A DNA stretch of 64,000 nucleotides from Streptomyces smaragdinus (GTDB lineage: Bacteria > Actinomycetota > Actinomycetes > Streptomycetales > Streptomycetaceae). Below are positions 17,078-25,467 of this stretch, in pieces; positions within the stretch are counted from its first letter, which is position 1; each line of letters begins with the position of its first letter. The stretch covers positions 1 to 64,000 of the forward strand of contig NZ_WEGJ01000013.1 in assembly GCF_009604385.1 (NCBI RefSeq). The letters run 5' to 3'. Both the position numbers and the translations under genes were made by a program. The notes beneath the pieces were generated by a model. It was not told where the DNA came from, searched no databases, and saw only the letters and a program-made list of their open reading frames with translations.

Positions 17078-17776
17078 TCATGCAGACATACGCGCCGGAG
17101 TTTCGTCCCAGTCCGCCGGGAGCGCCGGTGTCCGCCACGCCGGATCCGGCCGCCAATGCTCCCATCCGTCCGTGAACGGCGCACCCCACGCCATGATCGC
17201 GGCCACCGCCGCCGCCCCCGCCGCACGCACCTCGCGCGCCTGTCCGGGCGGCATCAGCCCAGCTCGCTGGGCCTCCTCGAACTCGTCCTCGTCGCGCCAG
17301 GACCAGCTCCGGTCGGGCAGCACGGCGATGTCGAGGAAGTGGTCCTGCGAGTCGACCCCGCCGGCCCAGCGGGTCAGCGGCTCCTCGAGATTGACGTAGA
17401 AGTTCTTGAACCGCCAGCCCTGCTCCCAGAACAGCCATACCGACCAAGGCTCCCCGGGCCGCGCCAGCTTGAGCACCCCGGTACCGAACCACTGGGTCCG
17501 TACGAGCCGCCGCGGCCTGGTGTACCGGGTGGCGAGCGGCTCCACGTGCAGCGGGGTGCCGTCCACCATCTCCGGCCGTACGCAGGCGGTGCCGGGGGCC
17601 AGCCAGACGGCGAGGAGGTCCGCGTCGTCCCGTACGACCGTGACCGGGCGGCAGATGTGCACGGCGTCCGTGCCGTTGCCGCGGTAGCGCCACAGGATGT
17701 GCTCCCCGGGCGCCCAGCGACGGCCCGCACCGAGCCGGTGCGGGCCGTTCTCGGGGGTCGTGTCCGTCGTGGCCAT
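17078..17776 (-). CDS. DUF402 domain protein
   Basis: A 232-residue cytoplasmic protein with a DUF402 (FomD-like) barrel: WFGTGVLKLARPGEPWSVWLFW, then FKNFYVNLEEPLTRWAGGVDSQDHFLDIAV, where the acidic residues of DxxDxxLD type metal sites sit, followed by a helical C-terminus (EDEFEEAQRAGLM). Relatives include nucleoside diphosphatases and FomD, but the substrate here is unknown. ATG 17776 follows directly on the fumarase region; the gene is transcribed in the same direction as fumC, 77 bases downstream of it. Confidence 0.85.
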   Translation of the reverse strand: MATTDTTPENGPHRLGAGRRWAPGEHILWRYRGNGTDAVHICRPVTVVRDDADLLAVWLAPGTACVRPEMVDGTPLHVEPLATRYTRPRRLVRTQWFGTGVLKLARPGEPWSVWLFWEQGWRFKNFYVNLEEPLTRWAGGVDSQDHFLDIAVLPDRSWSWRDEDEFEEAQRAGLMPPGQAREVRAAGAAAVAAIMAWGAPFTDGWEHWRPDPAWRTPALPADWDETPARMSA

Positions 17777-17853
17777 CCCACGATGGTACGGCCCGCCGGA
17801 CCGCGGTCCGGTCCTCGCGCCGGGGCGGGTGCGGGCCGTCCCGCCCGGGTGTG

Positions 17854-19257
17854 CTATAGGGACTCGGGGCGGGTCATCCGCAGCACGTCGAGGGCCTCGT
17901 CGAGCTGGGCCTCCGTGAGCAGGCCGCGTTCGAGGTAGCCGCGTTCGAGGACCACCTGGCGGATGGTCTTGCGTTCGGCGAGAGAGGTCTTCGCCACTTT
18001 CGCGGCCTCCTCGTACCCGATATAGCGGTTCAGCGGGGTCACCACGGACGGCGAGGACTCGGCGTACTCCCGGGCCCGCCCGACGTTCGCGGTGATCCCG
18101 TCGACCGTGCGGTCGGCGAGGAGGCGGGAGGCGTTCGCCAGCAGGCGGATCGACTCCAGGAGGTTCTTGCCCATCACCGGGAGCATCACGTTCAGCTCGA
18201 AGTTCCCCGACGCGCCGGCCGTCGCCACGGTCGCGTCGTTGCCGATGACCTGCGCGGCCACCATCAGCACCGCCTCCGGGATCACCGGGTTCACCTTGCC
18301 CGGCATGATCGAGGAGCCGGGCTGCAGATCGGGCAGGCCGATCTCGCCCAGGCCCGTACGGGGGCCGGACGCCATCCAGCGCAGATCGTTGGCGATCTTC
18401 GTCAGCCCGACGGCGACCGTCCGCAGCTGCCCCGACGTCTCCACCAGGCCGTCCCGCGCGCCCTGCGCCTCGAAGTGGTCGCGGGCCTCCGTCAGCGCCA
18501 GCCCCGTCGCCCGCGCCACCTCGGCGATCACCGCGGCGGAGAAGCCGGGCGGCGTGTTGATCCCGGTGCCCACGGCCGTACCCCCCAGCGGCAGCTCGGC
18601 CAGCCGGGGCAGCGACGCCTCGAGCCGCTCGACACCGTGGCGCATTTGCGCCGCGTAACCGCCGAACTCCTGCCCGAGGGTGACGGGCGTGGCGTCCATC
18701 AGATGCGTCCGCCCCGACTTCACCACGTCCGCGAACTCCGCCGCCTTGGCCTCCAGCGACTCCGCGAGCCGGGTCAGCGCCGGGACGAGGTCGTGGACCA
18801 CGGCCGAGGTCGCCGCGATGTGGACGGAGGAGGGGAAGACGTCGTTGGACGACTGGGAGGCGTTGACGTGGTCGTTGGGGTGGACGGGGCGGCCCAGGCG
18901 CTCCGTGGCGAGGGTGGCGATGACCTCGTTGGCGTTCATGTTCGACGAGGTGCCCGAGCCCGTCTGGAAGACGTCGACGGGAAAGTGCTCGTCCCACTTA
19001 CCGGCGGCCACCTCCTCCGCCGCGTCCCGGATCGCCTCCGCGATGTCCTTGTCGAGCACCCCGAGCTCCGCGTTGACGGTCGCCGCCGCCGCCTTGATCC
19101 GCGCGAGCGCCGCGATGTGCGCCCGCTCGAGGCGCTGCCCCGACACGGGGAAGTTCTCCACCGCGCGCTGGGTCTGGGCGCGCCATTTGGCGTGCGCGGG
19201 GACCCGCACCTCTCCCATGGAGTCGTGCTCGGTACGCCATGTGCTGTCGCTGGTCAC
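17854..19257 (-). CDS. fumC: class II fumarate hydratase FumC
   Basis: A 467-residue iron-independent fumarase that interconverts fumarate and L-malate in the citric acid cycle. Family signatures are clear: FQTGSGTSSNMNANEVIA, GRTHLMDATPVTLGQEF and the fumarase/aspartase signature GSSIMPGKVNPV. GTG 19257 is preferred because GGAGG precedes it and homologues start similarly (…YRIEHDSMGEVRVPAHA); the open frame to 19320 has no support. A second, unrelated fumarase of class I is encoded about 3 kb away. Confidence 0.95.
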   Translation of the reverse strand: MTSDSTWRTEHDSMGEVRVPAHAKWRAQTQRAVENFPVSGQRLERAHIAALARIKAAAATVNAELGVLDKDIAEAIRDAAEEVAAGKWDEHFPVDVFQTGSGTSSNMNANEVIATLATERLGRPVHPNDHVNASQSSNDVFPSSVHIAATSAVVHDLVPALTRLAESLEAKAAEFADVVKSGRTHLMDATPVTLGQEFGGYAAQMRHGVERLEASLPRLAELPLGGTAVGTGINTPPGFSAAVIAEVARATGLALTEARDHFEAQGARDGLVETSGQLRTVAVGLTKIANDLRWMASGPRTGLGEIGLPDLQPGSSIMPGKVNPVIPEAVLMVAAQVIGNDATVATAGASGNFELNVMLPVMGKNLLESIRLLANASRLLADRTVDGITANVGRAREYAESSPSVVTPLNRYIGYEEAAKVAKTSLAERKTIRQVVLERGYLERGLLTEAQLDEALDVLRMTRPESL

Positions 19258-19348
19258 GTCGTCCACCTCCGGCTGGATCAGCACCGCCGGCCCCGGCGGT
19301 GTTCCCGGGACCGGCTCCACTGTGACCTCTTCGTCTCCCCGATCCGCG

Positions 19349-20326
19349 TTACCTCGGGCGCATGTCGCCGCCGTAGACGGTGCGGTAGTCGGGCAGGACG
19401 ATCCGGGTGCCGGGGGAGAGACGGCGCACCTGGTCGATCAGGCCCGTCAGGTCCATGGTCGTGTCCGGGACCACCTCGGGGCCGAGGTCCGTCTCGAAGT
19501 TGTCCCAGTGCACGGGAACGACGACCTCCGGGCGGCCGATCGCCTCCAGCAGCCGGGGCACGTAGCGGTGGGCGCGGTGGAACGTGGACTCGGTGGCGAC
19601 CATCGCGATCTGCGGGCGCATTCCGGCCACGGCCCGCTCGTCGATGTCACTGGCGCCCATGAGGAATACCGACGGGCCGTCCGACCCGGCCTTCACGAGG
19701 AAGGCGAGGGTGTTGCCCTCGGGGAGGTCGGAGATGTTCTCCGGCGCGGCGGCCGGGGGAGCGGTGAGGGTGCCGGGGGCGAAGTAGGACCAGGTCTTGT
19801 TGCGGCTGTGCAGGCTCGCGGCGATCTCGGCGATCAGGCCGCCGCCGAGGTCGAGGGTCTCGCCGCCGCGTACGACGATGATCCGGTCGGGGTCCACGCC
19901 CCAGGCGACGAGGAGATGGCGGGTGGTCTCGGTGCCGATCACGCGGGCATTCAGGTGCTTTTCGGCCAGGTACGGGACGTCGGCGATGTGGTCCCAGTGG
20001 GAGTGGGTGACCAGGATCCAGTCGGGGGTGCCGCAGAGTTCGTCGGCCCGGGTGGCGTTGGTGGCCGGGAGCACGGTTTTGCTGTTGAACGGCGGCGCGA
20101 AGATTCCGGTCGCGAAGCGCGTCACGTACGGGTCGACCAGCAGCGTCTGTCCGGCCGCGTCGATCCGCCAGCCGGAGGTGCCGAGCCAGCGGAAGGAGGC
20201 GTCGCCGGCGGACAGGGGGCGCGGGGCGGCCGACGCGGTGTCCGCGAGCGCCGGGAGCAGGGGCGCGGTGGCGCCGAGGGCGAGTCCGCGCAGGACGGAG
20301 CGGCGGGAGTTCTTGATCTTCGACAT
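19349..20326 (-). CDS. exported metallo-beta-lactamase fold hydrolase (Tat signal)
   Basis: A 325-residue MBL-fold protein. The N-terminus has a twin-arginine signal (NSRRSVLRGLALGA) ending near residue 34. Metal-binding motif ILVTHSHWDHIADV is intact, followed by further MBL-fold elements (MGASDIDE, VPVHWDNFETDL). The pattern is closest to UlaG/YtnP-like or lipid-hydrolase-like members, with Tat export implying folding and metal loading in the cytoplasm. ATG 20326. Substrate unknown; a beta-lactamase activity should not be assumed. Confidence 0.85.
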   Translation of the reverse strand: MSKIKNSRRSVLRGLALGATAPLLPALADTASAAPRPLSAGDASFRWLGTSGWRIDAAGQTLLVDPYVTRFATGIFAPPFNSKTVLPATNATRADELCGTPDWILVTHSHWDHIADVPYLAEKHLNARVIGTETTRHLLVAWGVDPDRIIVVRGGETLDLGGGLIAEIAASLHSRNKTWSYFAPGTLTAPPAAAPENISDLPEGNTLAFLVKAGSDGPSVFLMGASDIDERAVAGMRPQIAMVATESTFHRAHRYVPRLLEAIGRPEVVVPVHWDNFETDLGPEVVPDTTMDLTGLIDQVRRLSPGTRIVLPDYRTVYGGDMRPR

Positions 20327-20409
20327 GCCGGTATGACAGCAGGGGCGGATTGCCCGCGTCCAAGACCAATCCGGGCGCCCGTTCATATCCGTACGGATAT
20401 CGGTGCAGG

Positions 20410-21297
20410 TCACACCGCCTGCAGCGCCTCCACCGCCAGCCGCGCCGCCGTCCCGATCGCGGCGTCCACCTCCGGCAGCCGGGCGTTCGGGCGGCGGGTA
20501 CGGGCGAACACGGCCACCACGTACGCGTCCGGGCCGGGTGGCTGGATCACGCCCGCCTCGATGTGCAGCCCCGGCAGGGTCCCGGTCTTGGCGGCGATCC
20601 GTACGTCCGCCGGGAACCCCGTCGGCAGCCGGTGCCGGAAGACCTGGTGACCCATCAGGTCCCGGACGACCGCGCAGGCTTGGGCCGTGCCCGCCTCGTC
20701 GCGCCAGACGAGCCGGAGGAGCCGGGTGATGTCGCGGGGCGCGGCGGAGTTGGTGCGCGCCGGGTCCAGGGCGCTGAGCCGGGTCTTCGCGGCGTCGTCC
20801 AGCGCCCGGTAGCGCTCCGCGAACTCGGCCGGTGTCGCGGCGCCGACGTCCGCCAGCATCAGGCGCAGCACCTCCCGCGAGCCGCCCGTCAGCCGCATCG
20901 AGGTCAGCCCCAGCTCCTGGGCCAGCAGCCGTACGGTGTCGAGTCCGACGCGGTCCAGCAGCAGGTCGGCGGCGGCGTTGTCGGTGATGGACAGCGCGAA
21001 GAACGCCAGGTCGCGCAGCGACAGCTCCACGTCGTCCGCGCAGCCGCCCGTACCCCAGCCGCCGAGCCGGTGTTCGGCGGTCACCCGCACCCGCTCGCGG
21101 GGGTCGAGCTGGCCGGCGGCGCACTGGCGGGCGAACTCCAGGACCAGGGGGACCTTGAAGAGGGAGGCGATGACTGCTGGTTCACCTGCCCTGAGATCGA
21201 CTTCGCTTGTGCTGTCGCCGATCGGCACCGCGTGCACCTGACCATCGGCGCCGACCGCCTCGAACACCCGGCGGATCTCCTCGGCGGCGGACCGCAT
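20410..21297 (-). CDS. class A beta-lactamase-like serine hydrolase without a signal peptide
   Basis: A 295-residue member of the serine beta-lactamase/PBP fold. Active-site motifs are present: SLFK with the nucleophile S45, an SDN-type ITDN motif in LSITDNAAADLLL, and KTGT near the C-terminus (AAKTGTLPGLH). No signal peptide is encoded: the protein begins MRSAAEEIRRVFEAVG, and any upstream extension would overlap the divergent lysR gene. A cytoplasmic location is unusual for this fold, so the substrate may not be a beta-lactam; homologues of this type occur in other Streptomyces. It is divergent from a LysR regulator only 28 bases away. Confidence 0.85.
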   Translation of the reverse strand: MRSAAEEIRRVFEAVGADGQVHAVPIGDSTSEVDLRAGEPAVIASLFKVPLVLEFARQCAAGQLDPRERVRVTAEHRLGGWGTGGCADDVELSLRDLAFFALSITDNAAADLLLDRVGLDTVRLLAQELGLTSMRLTGGSREVLRLMLADVGAATPAEFAERYRALDDAAKTRLSALDPARTNSAAPRDITRLLRLVWRDEAGTAQACAVVRDLMGHQVFRHRLPTGFPADVRIAAKTGTLPGLHIEAGVIQPPGPDAYVVAVFARTRRPNARLPEVDAAIGTAARLAVEALQAV

Positions 21298-21325
21298 GGG
21301 GCCTCCCTCGACTAGGGTCGTCGTT

Positions 21326-22270
21326 GTGGATCTTCTGCGACACCTGCGCATTGTGGTGGCCGTCGCCGACGAACTGCACTTCGGCCGGGCCGCCCGCAGG
21401 CTCACCATGGCGCAGCCGCCGGTGAGTCAGGCCGTACGGCGGGTGGAGAAGGAGCTCGGCGTCGAGCTCTTCGACCGCTCCCGGCGCCAGATCCGGCTCA
21501 CGCCCGGCGGGGCGGTCGTGCTCGACGAGATACGGCAGCTCCTCGCCCGCGAGGACCGCCTGCGCGCGCTGGCCCGCCGGGCCGGAGAGGGTGCGCTGGG
21601 CGTGCTGCGGGCGGGAGTGCCGCCGGCCGCCGGGGCGGGGGCGCTGGCGGAGCTGATGGACGCGTGCGCGCGGGCGGGGCTCGAGGTGGACCTGCTGGAG
21701 CTGACGACGGACGAGCAGATCCGGCTGCTGCTCTCCGGCGGACTCGACGCCGGGCTGCTGCAGCTTCCGGCCGACACCGCCGGCCTGCGGACGGGACCGG
21801 TCGCCGAGGCGCCGCTGGGGGTGGTGCTGCCGCGAACGTCGCCGCTGGCGCGGCTCGCGTCGCTTTCCCTCGCCGACCTGGCCGGAAACGACCTGGTGCT
21901 CTTCCCCCGCTCCCACGCCGCCGACTGGTACGACGACCTCCTCGCCGTCTGCCGCACGGAGGGCTTCGTCCCGGGGCGGATACGGCACGCGGCGGACCCG
22001 GAGTTCCAGCTGGCCCTGGTGACCGCCGGCCGGGGGGTGGCATTCGACGCCGGCCCCGTGGCCCGCAAGGAACCCCGGGTCACCTGGCGCCCGCTCACCG
22101 GCCGGCCCCTGGTCCGCCGCCTCGCGGGCGTCTGGCCGGAATCCGCCCACCCCGCGGCGCGGACGTTCACCGGTGTGGCGGCGCGGGCCCTGGCGGGCGG
22201 CGCGCCCGATCCGTACGACCGCGGCCGGTCCGAGGGGACGGACCGGCCGTGGGCGGTGGTGTTCGAGTAG
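21326..22270 (+). CDS. LysR family transcriptional regulator
   Basis: A 314-residue LysR-type regulator: N-terminal helix-turn-helix (HFGRAARRLTMAQPPVSQAVRRVEKELGVELFDRS, about residues 18-52) and a periplasmic-binding-like effector domain (about 90-290). GTG 21326 leaves a 28-base divergent intergenic region with the beta-lactamase-like gene, a classic LysR arrangement, so that gene is its most likely target. No ribosome binding site is visible before the GTG, and it may be leaderless. It ends 3 bases from the convergent stop of the class I fumarase. Confidence 0.9.
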   Translation: MDLLRHLRIVVAVADELHFGRAARRLTMAQPPVSQAVRRVEKELGVELFDRSRRQIRLTPGGAVVLDEIRQLLAREDRLRALARRAGEGALGVLRAGVPPAAGAGALAELMDACARAGLEVDLLELTTDEQIRLLLSGGLDAGLLQLPADTAGLRTGPVAEAPLGVVLPRTSPLARLASLSLADLAGNDLVLFPRSHAADWYDDLLAVCRTEGFVPGRIRHAADPEFQLALVTAGRGVAFDAGPVARKEPRVTWRPLTGRPLVRRLAGVWPESAHPAARTFTGVAARALAGGAPDPYDRGRSEGTDRPWAVVFE

Positions 22271-22273
22271 CCG

Positions 22274-23938
22274 TTACGCGCCGGGGCGCACCGGGATGCT
22301 CGTCACCAGCGGCTTGACCGGGCCCGGATCCGTGAAGAAGTCATTTCCCTTGTCGTCGACCACGATGAACGCCGGGAAGTCCTCCACCTCGATCCTCCAC
22401 ACCGCTTCCATACCGAGCTCCGCGTACTCGACCGTCTCGACCTTCTTGATGCAGTCCTGCGCCAGCCGCGCCGCCGGCCCGCCGATCGAGCCCAGGTAGA
22501 AGCCGCCGTGCGCGTCGCAGGCGTCGGTGACCTGCTTGGAGCGGTTGCCCTTGGCCAGCATCACCTTGGAGCCGCCCGCCGCCTGGAACTGCTCGACGTA
22601 CGCGTCCATCCGCCCGGCCGTCGTCGGGCCGAAGGAGCCGGAGGCGTAGCCCTCGGGGGTCTTCGCGGGGCCGGCGTAGTAGACCGGGTGGTCCTTCAGG
22701 TACTGCGGCATCTCCTCGCCCGCGTCCAGCCGCTCCTTGATCTTCGCGTGCGCGATGTCGCGGGCGACGACCAGCGGGCCGGTGAGGGAGAGCCGGGTCT
22801 TGACCGGGTACTTGGTGAGCTCGGCGAGGATCTCGTCCATCGGCCGGCTGAGGTCGACCTTCACCACGTCGCCCTCGTCGAGGTGCGCGTCGGTGGTGTC
22901 GGGCAGGAAGCGCGCCGGGTCCTTCTCCAGCTGCTCCAGGAAGACGCCCTCCGCCGTGATCTTGGCGAGCGCCTGGCGGTCCGCCGAGCAGGACACGGCG
23001 ATCGCGACGGGGCAGGAGGCGCCGTGCCGGGGGAGGCGGACGACGCGGACGTCGTGGCAGAAGTACTTGCCGCCGAACTGGGCGCCGATGCCGAGCTTCT
23101 GCGTCAGCTCGAACACCTTCTGCTCCAGCTCCGTGTCCCGGAAGCCGTGCCCGGTCGGGGAGCCCTCGGTGGGGAGCTCGTCGAGGTAGTGGGCGGAGGC
23201 GTACTTCGCCGTCTTCAGGGCGAACTCCGCGGACGTGCCGCCGACGACGATCGCCAGGTGATACGGCGGGCAGGCGGCCGTACCCAGCGAGCGGATCTTC
23301 TCCTCGAGGAACGTCATCATGGACGCCTCGTTGAGGACGGCCTTCGTCTCCTGGAAGAGGTACGACTTGTTCGCCGAGCCGCCGCCCTTGGCCATGAAGA
23401 GGAACTTGTACGCGCCGCCGTCCGTCGCGTACAGCTCGATCTGCGCCGGCAGGTTGGAGCCGGTGTTCTTCTCGTCCCACATGGTCAGCGGGGCCATCTG
23501 CGAGTACCGCAGGTTCAGCCGGGTGTACGCGTCGTACACGCCGCGGCTGAGGGCCTCCTCGTCGCCGCCCTCGGTGAGGACGTTCTGGCCGCGCTTGCCC
23601 ATCACGATCGCCGTGCCGGTGTCCTGGCACATGGGCAGCACGCCGGCGGCGGCGATGTTCGCGTTCTTCAGCAGGTCGAGGGCGACGAACTTGTCGTTCG
23701 GGCTGGCCTCGGGGTCGTCGCAGATCTTCCGGAGCTGGGTCAGGTGGGCCGGGCGCAGGAAGTGGGAGATGTCGTGCATCGCCTCCTCCGCGAGCTTGCG
23801 CAGCGCCTCCGGCTCGACCTTCAGGAAGGTGCGGCCGTCCGGCCCCTCGACGGTCGAGACGCCCTCGGCGGTGACGAGGCGGTACTCGGTGCTGTCCTCG
23901 CCGAGAGGGAGGAGGTCGGTGTAGGCAAACTCCGGCAT
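22274..23938 (-). CDS. class I fumarate hydratase (iron-sulfur)
   Basis: A 554-residue single-chain class I fumarase, with the alpha and beta domains fused as in E. coli FumA/FumB. It is a dehydratase with a labile [4Fe-4S] cluster. Conserved segments include GVLPMCQDTGTAIVMGKRG (first cluster cysteine), PPYHLAIVVGG, GASCPVAIAVSCSADRQA and, in the beta domain, GPTTAGRMDAYVE with LAKGNRS. ATG 23938 follows AAGGAAC. Oxygen-sensitive class I and stable class II enzymes in one genome allow fumarase activity under different redox or iron conditions. Confidence 0.94.
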   Translation of the reverse strand: MPEFAYTDLLPLGEDSTEYRLVTAEGVSTVEGPDGRTFLKVEPEALRKLAEEAMHDISHFLRPAHLTQLRKICDDPEASPNDKFVALDLLKNANIAAAGVLPMCQDTGTAIVMGKRGQNVLTEGGDEEALSRGVYDAYTRLNLRYSQMAPLTMWDEKNTGSNLPAQIELYATDGGAYKFLFMAKGGGSANKSYLFQETKAVLNEASMMTFLEEKIRSLGTAACPPYHLAIVVGGTSAEFALKTAKYASAHYLDELPTEGSPTGHGFRDTELEQKVFELTQKLGIGAQFGGKYFCHDVRVVRLPRHGASCPVAIAVSCSADRQALAKITAEGVFLEQLEKDPARFLPDTTDAHLDEGDVVKVDLSRPMDEILAELTKYPVKTRLSLTGPLVVARDIAHAKIKERLDAGEEMPQYLKDHPVYYAGPAKTPEGYASGSFGPTTAGRMDAYVEQFQAAGGSKVMLAKGNRSKQVTDACDAHGGFYLGSIGGPAARLAQDCIKKVETVEYAELGMEAVWRIEVEDFPAFIVVDDKGNDFFTDPGPVKPLVTSIPVRPGA

Positions 23939-24093
23939 GCTGTGGGTTCCTTGATCTACGGGGTCGCAGGCGGCTTCGGCTGGTGCTACCAGGGTAGAGC
24001 GGGCGGGCGCGTGGTTTGCTGTGAGGTCGCTCGCGCGGATGGAGCGCGCCCCCTAGGGGGTTTCCCCACTAGTCACGATGTATCGCGTCTGGC

Positions 24094-24105
24094 TACGCTC
24101 GTTCT
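24094..24105 (+). promoter_or_regulatory. leaderless -10 box
   Basis: TACGCT (24094-24099) lies 6 bases before GTG 24106, and no ribosome binding site is present, so transcription probably begins at the start codon. A perfect 12-bp palindrome CCCCCTAGGGGG (24049-24060) lies further upstream, between the divergent fumarase and this gene; its role is unknown. Confidence 0.45.
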
Positions 24106-24816
24106 GTGACTGACTCAGCGCCCGCACCCCTCGACAAGCCCGACGCCGTCGACATGGTCAAGCCCGCCCCCGCCGGCGAGCGCACGCCCGCCGCCCTGCG
24201 CGCCTCGGACGCCGACCGCGACCGGGTGGCGGAGATCCTCCGCGAGGCGCTGGCCGAGGGCCGGCTGGACGCCGCGGAGCACGCCGAGCGGATCGAGGGC
24301 GTGTACGGGGCGAAGACGGTGGCGGAGCTGGAGGTCTACGTCGCCGACCTGCCCGCCGGCCGCCCCGAGGCCGCCGCGGAGCCCGCGCCGGCCACCTCGT
24401 CGTCGTACAGCTGGGGCGCCCCGCCGGCCGCGAAGCAGAATCTGGTGGCGATCCTCGGCGGCGCCGTCCGCAAGGGCCGCTGGCGGGTGCCGGCGCGGAT
24501 CAACGCGGTGGCGATCTGCGGCGGGGTCGACATCGACCTCACGGAGGCGATCTTCGAGCACCAGACGGTGGTCATCAACACCTTCTCGCTGTGCGGCGGC
24601 GTGAGCATCCGGGTCCCGGAGAACGTGACGCTGCGCGAGTCCGGGATGGGCATCATGGGCGGCTTCGACGTCAAGGCGATGGAGGCCGTGGAGCCCGGCG
24701 CTCCCGTGGTGATCATCGAGGGGCTGGCCATCATGGGCGGCGTGGACGCCAAGCCGAAGCGGGGGAAGGTCGTCAAGGACCTCTCCGACAAGCTGCGCAA
24801 ACACCTCGGACACTGA
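24106..24816 (+). CDS. DUF1707/LiaF-like cell-envelope protein
   Basis: A 236-residue cytoplasmic or membrane-peripheral protein. Residues about 30-80 form a DUF1707 (SHOCT-like) domain (LRASDADRDRVAEILREALAEGRLDAAEHAERI). The C-terminal half is a LiaF-type beta-helix of repeated CGGVDIDL, CGGVSIRV, MGGFDVKA and MGGVDAKP turns. Such proteins are common in actinobacteria and are thought to sense or respond to envelope stress, by analogy with LiaF of Bacillus. No membrane helices are seen. It lies directly upstream of an ECF sigma-factor operon in the same direction. Confidence 0.85.
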   Translation: MTDSAPAPLDKPDAVDMVKPAPAGERTPAALRASDADRDRVAEILREALAEGRLDAAEHAERIEGVYGAKTVAELEVYVADLPAGRPEAAAEPAPATSSSYSWGAPPAAKQNLVAILGGAVRKGRWRVPARINAVAICGGVDIDLTEAIFEHQTVVINTFSLCGGVSIRVPENVTLRESGMGIMGGFDVKAMEAVEPGAPVVIIEGLAIMGGVDAKPKRGKVVKDLSDKLRKHLGH

Positions 24817-24894
24817 CGCCCGCGAACGCTTTCGGCCCCCGCCCGCAAGTACCGGGTGAGACCGCCGCCCGGGCGGTCACGGACAGGGGGGCCG

Positions 24895-25467
24895 ATGCGT
24901 TCCGATCCCGTTCCGGACTTCGTTCCCGACGAGCAGCTGCTCGTGCGGGCACGACACGCGCCGGAGGCGTTCGAGCCGCTGGTCCGGCGGCACTCCGTGG
25001 CGCTGCACGGCTATCTCGTACGACGCGCGCCGCTCGCCGCCGACGATCTGCTCGGCGAGGTGTGGCTGCAGGCGTACGCCCGGCGGCGGACGTACGACGC
25101 CGGCCGCGGGCCCGCCAGGGCCTGGCTCTTCGGGGTCGCGCGTAACGTGCTGGCCCGGCACTGGGAGCGCGCCGCCCGCGAGCCCTCGGGGATGACGCCG
25201 TCGGCCGACGCGGACCCGTGGCAGGCGGTGGACCGGCGCCTGGACGCCGCCGCCGTCGGCCCGGAGCTGCGCCGGCGGATCGCGGCGCTGCCCGCGGTGG
25301 AACGGGAACTGCTGCTCCTGGTGGCCTGGGAGCAGCTGAGCCCCGCGGAGGCGGCCGCCGTGGTCGGCGTCCCGCCCGGCACGGCACGCTCCCGCCTCCA
25401 CCGCGCCCGCACCCGGCTGCGCGACGGGCTGTCCGACCTCCGTTCCCTGAAGGGGGAGCTCGCATGA
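24895..25467 (+). CDS. ECF RNA polymerase sigma factor
   Basis: A 190-residue extracytoplasmic-function sigma factor. Region 2 covers about residues 15-85 (FEPLVRRHSVALHGYLVRR, ADDLLGEVWLQAYARR, ARAWLFGVARNVLARHWER). Region 4 covers about 120-175, with the helix-turn-helix LSPAEAAAVVGVPPGTARSRLHRARTRLR. ATG 24895 follows AGGGGGG. Its stop overlaps the next start (ATGA), tying it to a CU044_5270-type protein, the usual partner of this ECF group. Confidence 0.92.
   Translation: MRSDPVPDFVPDEQLLVRARHAPEAFEPLVRRHSVALHGYLVRRAPLAADDLLGEVWLQAYARRRTYDAGRGPARAWLFGVARNVLARHWERAAREPSGMTPSADADPWQAVDRRLDAAAVGPELRRRIAALPAVERELLLLVAWEQLSPAEAAAVVGVPPGTARSRLHRARTRLRDGLSDLRSLKGELA

Noticed and set aside
19258..19320. 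Longer N-terminus for FumC
   Set aside because: The extra 21 residues are proline-rich and not family-like, and GGAGG precedes GTG 19257.
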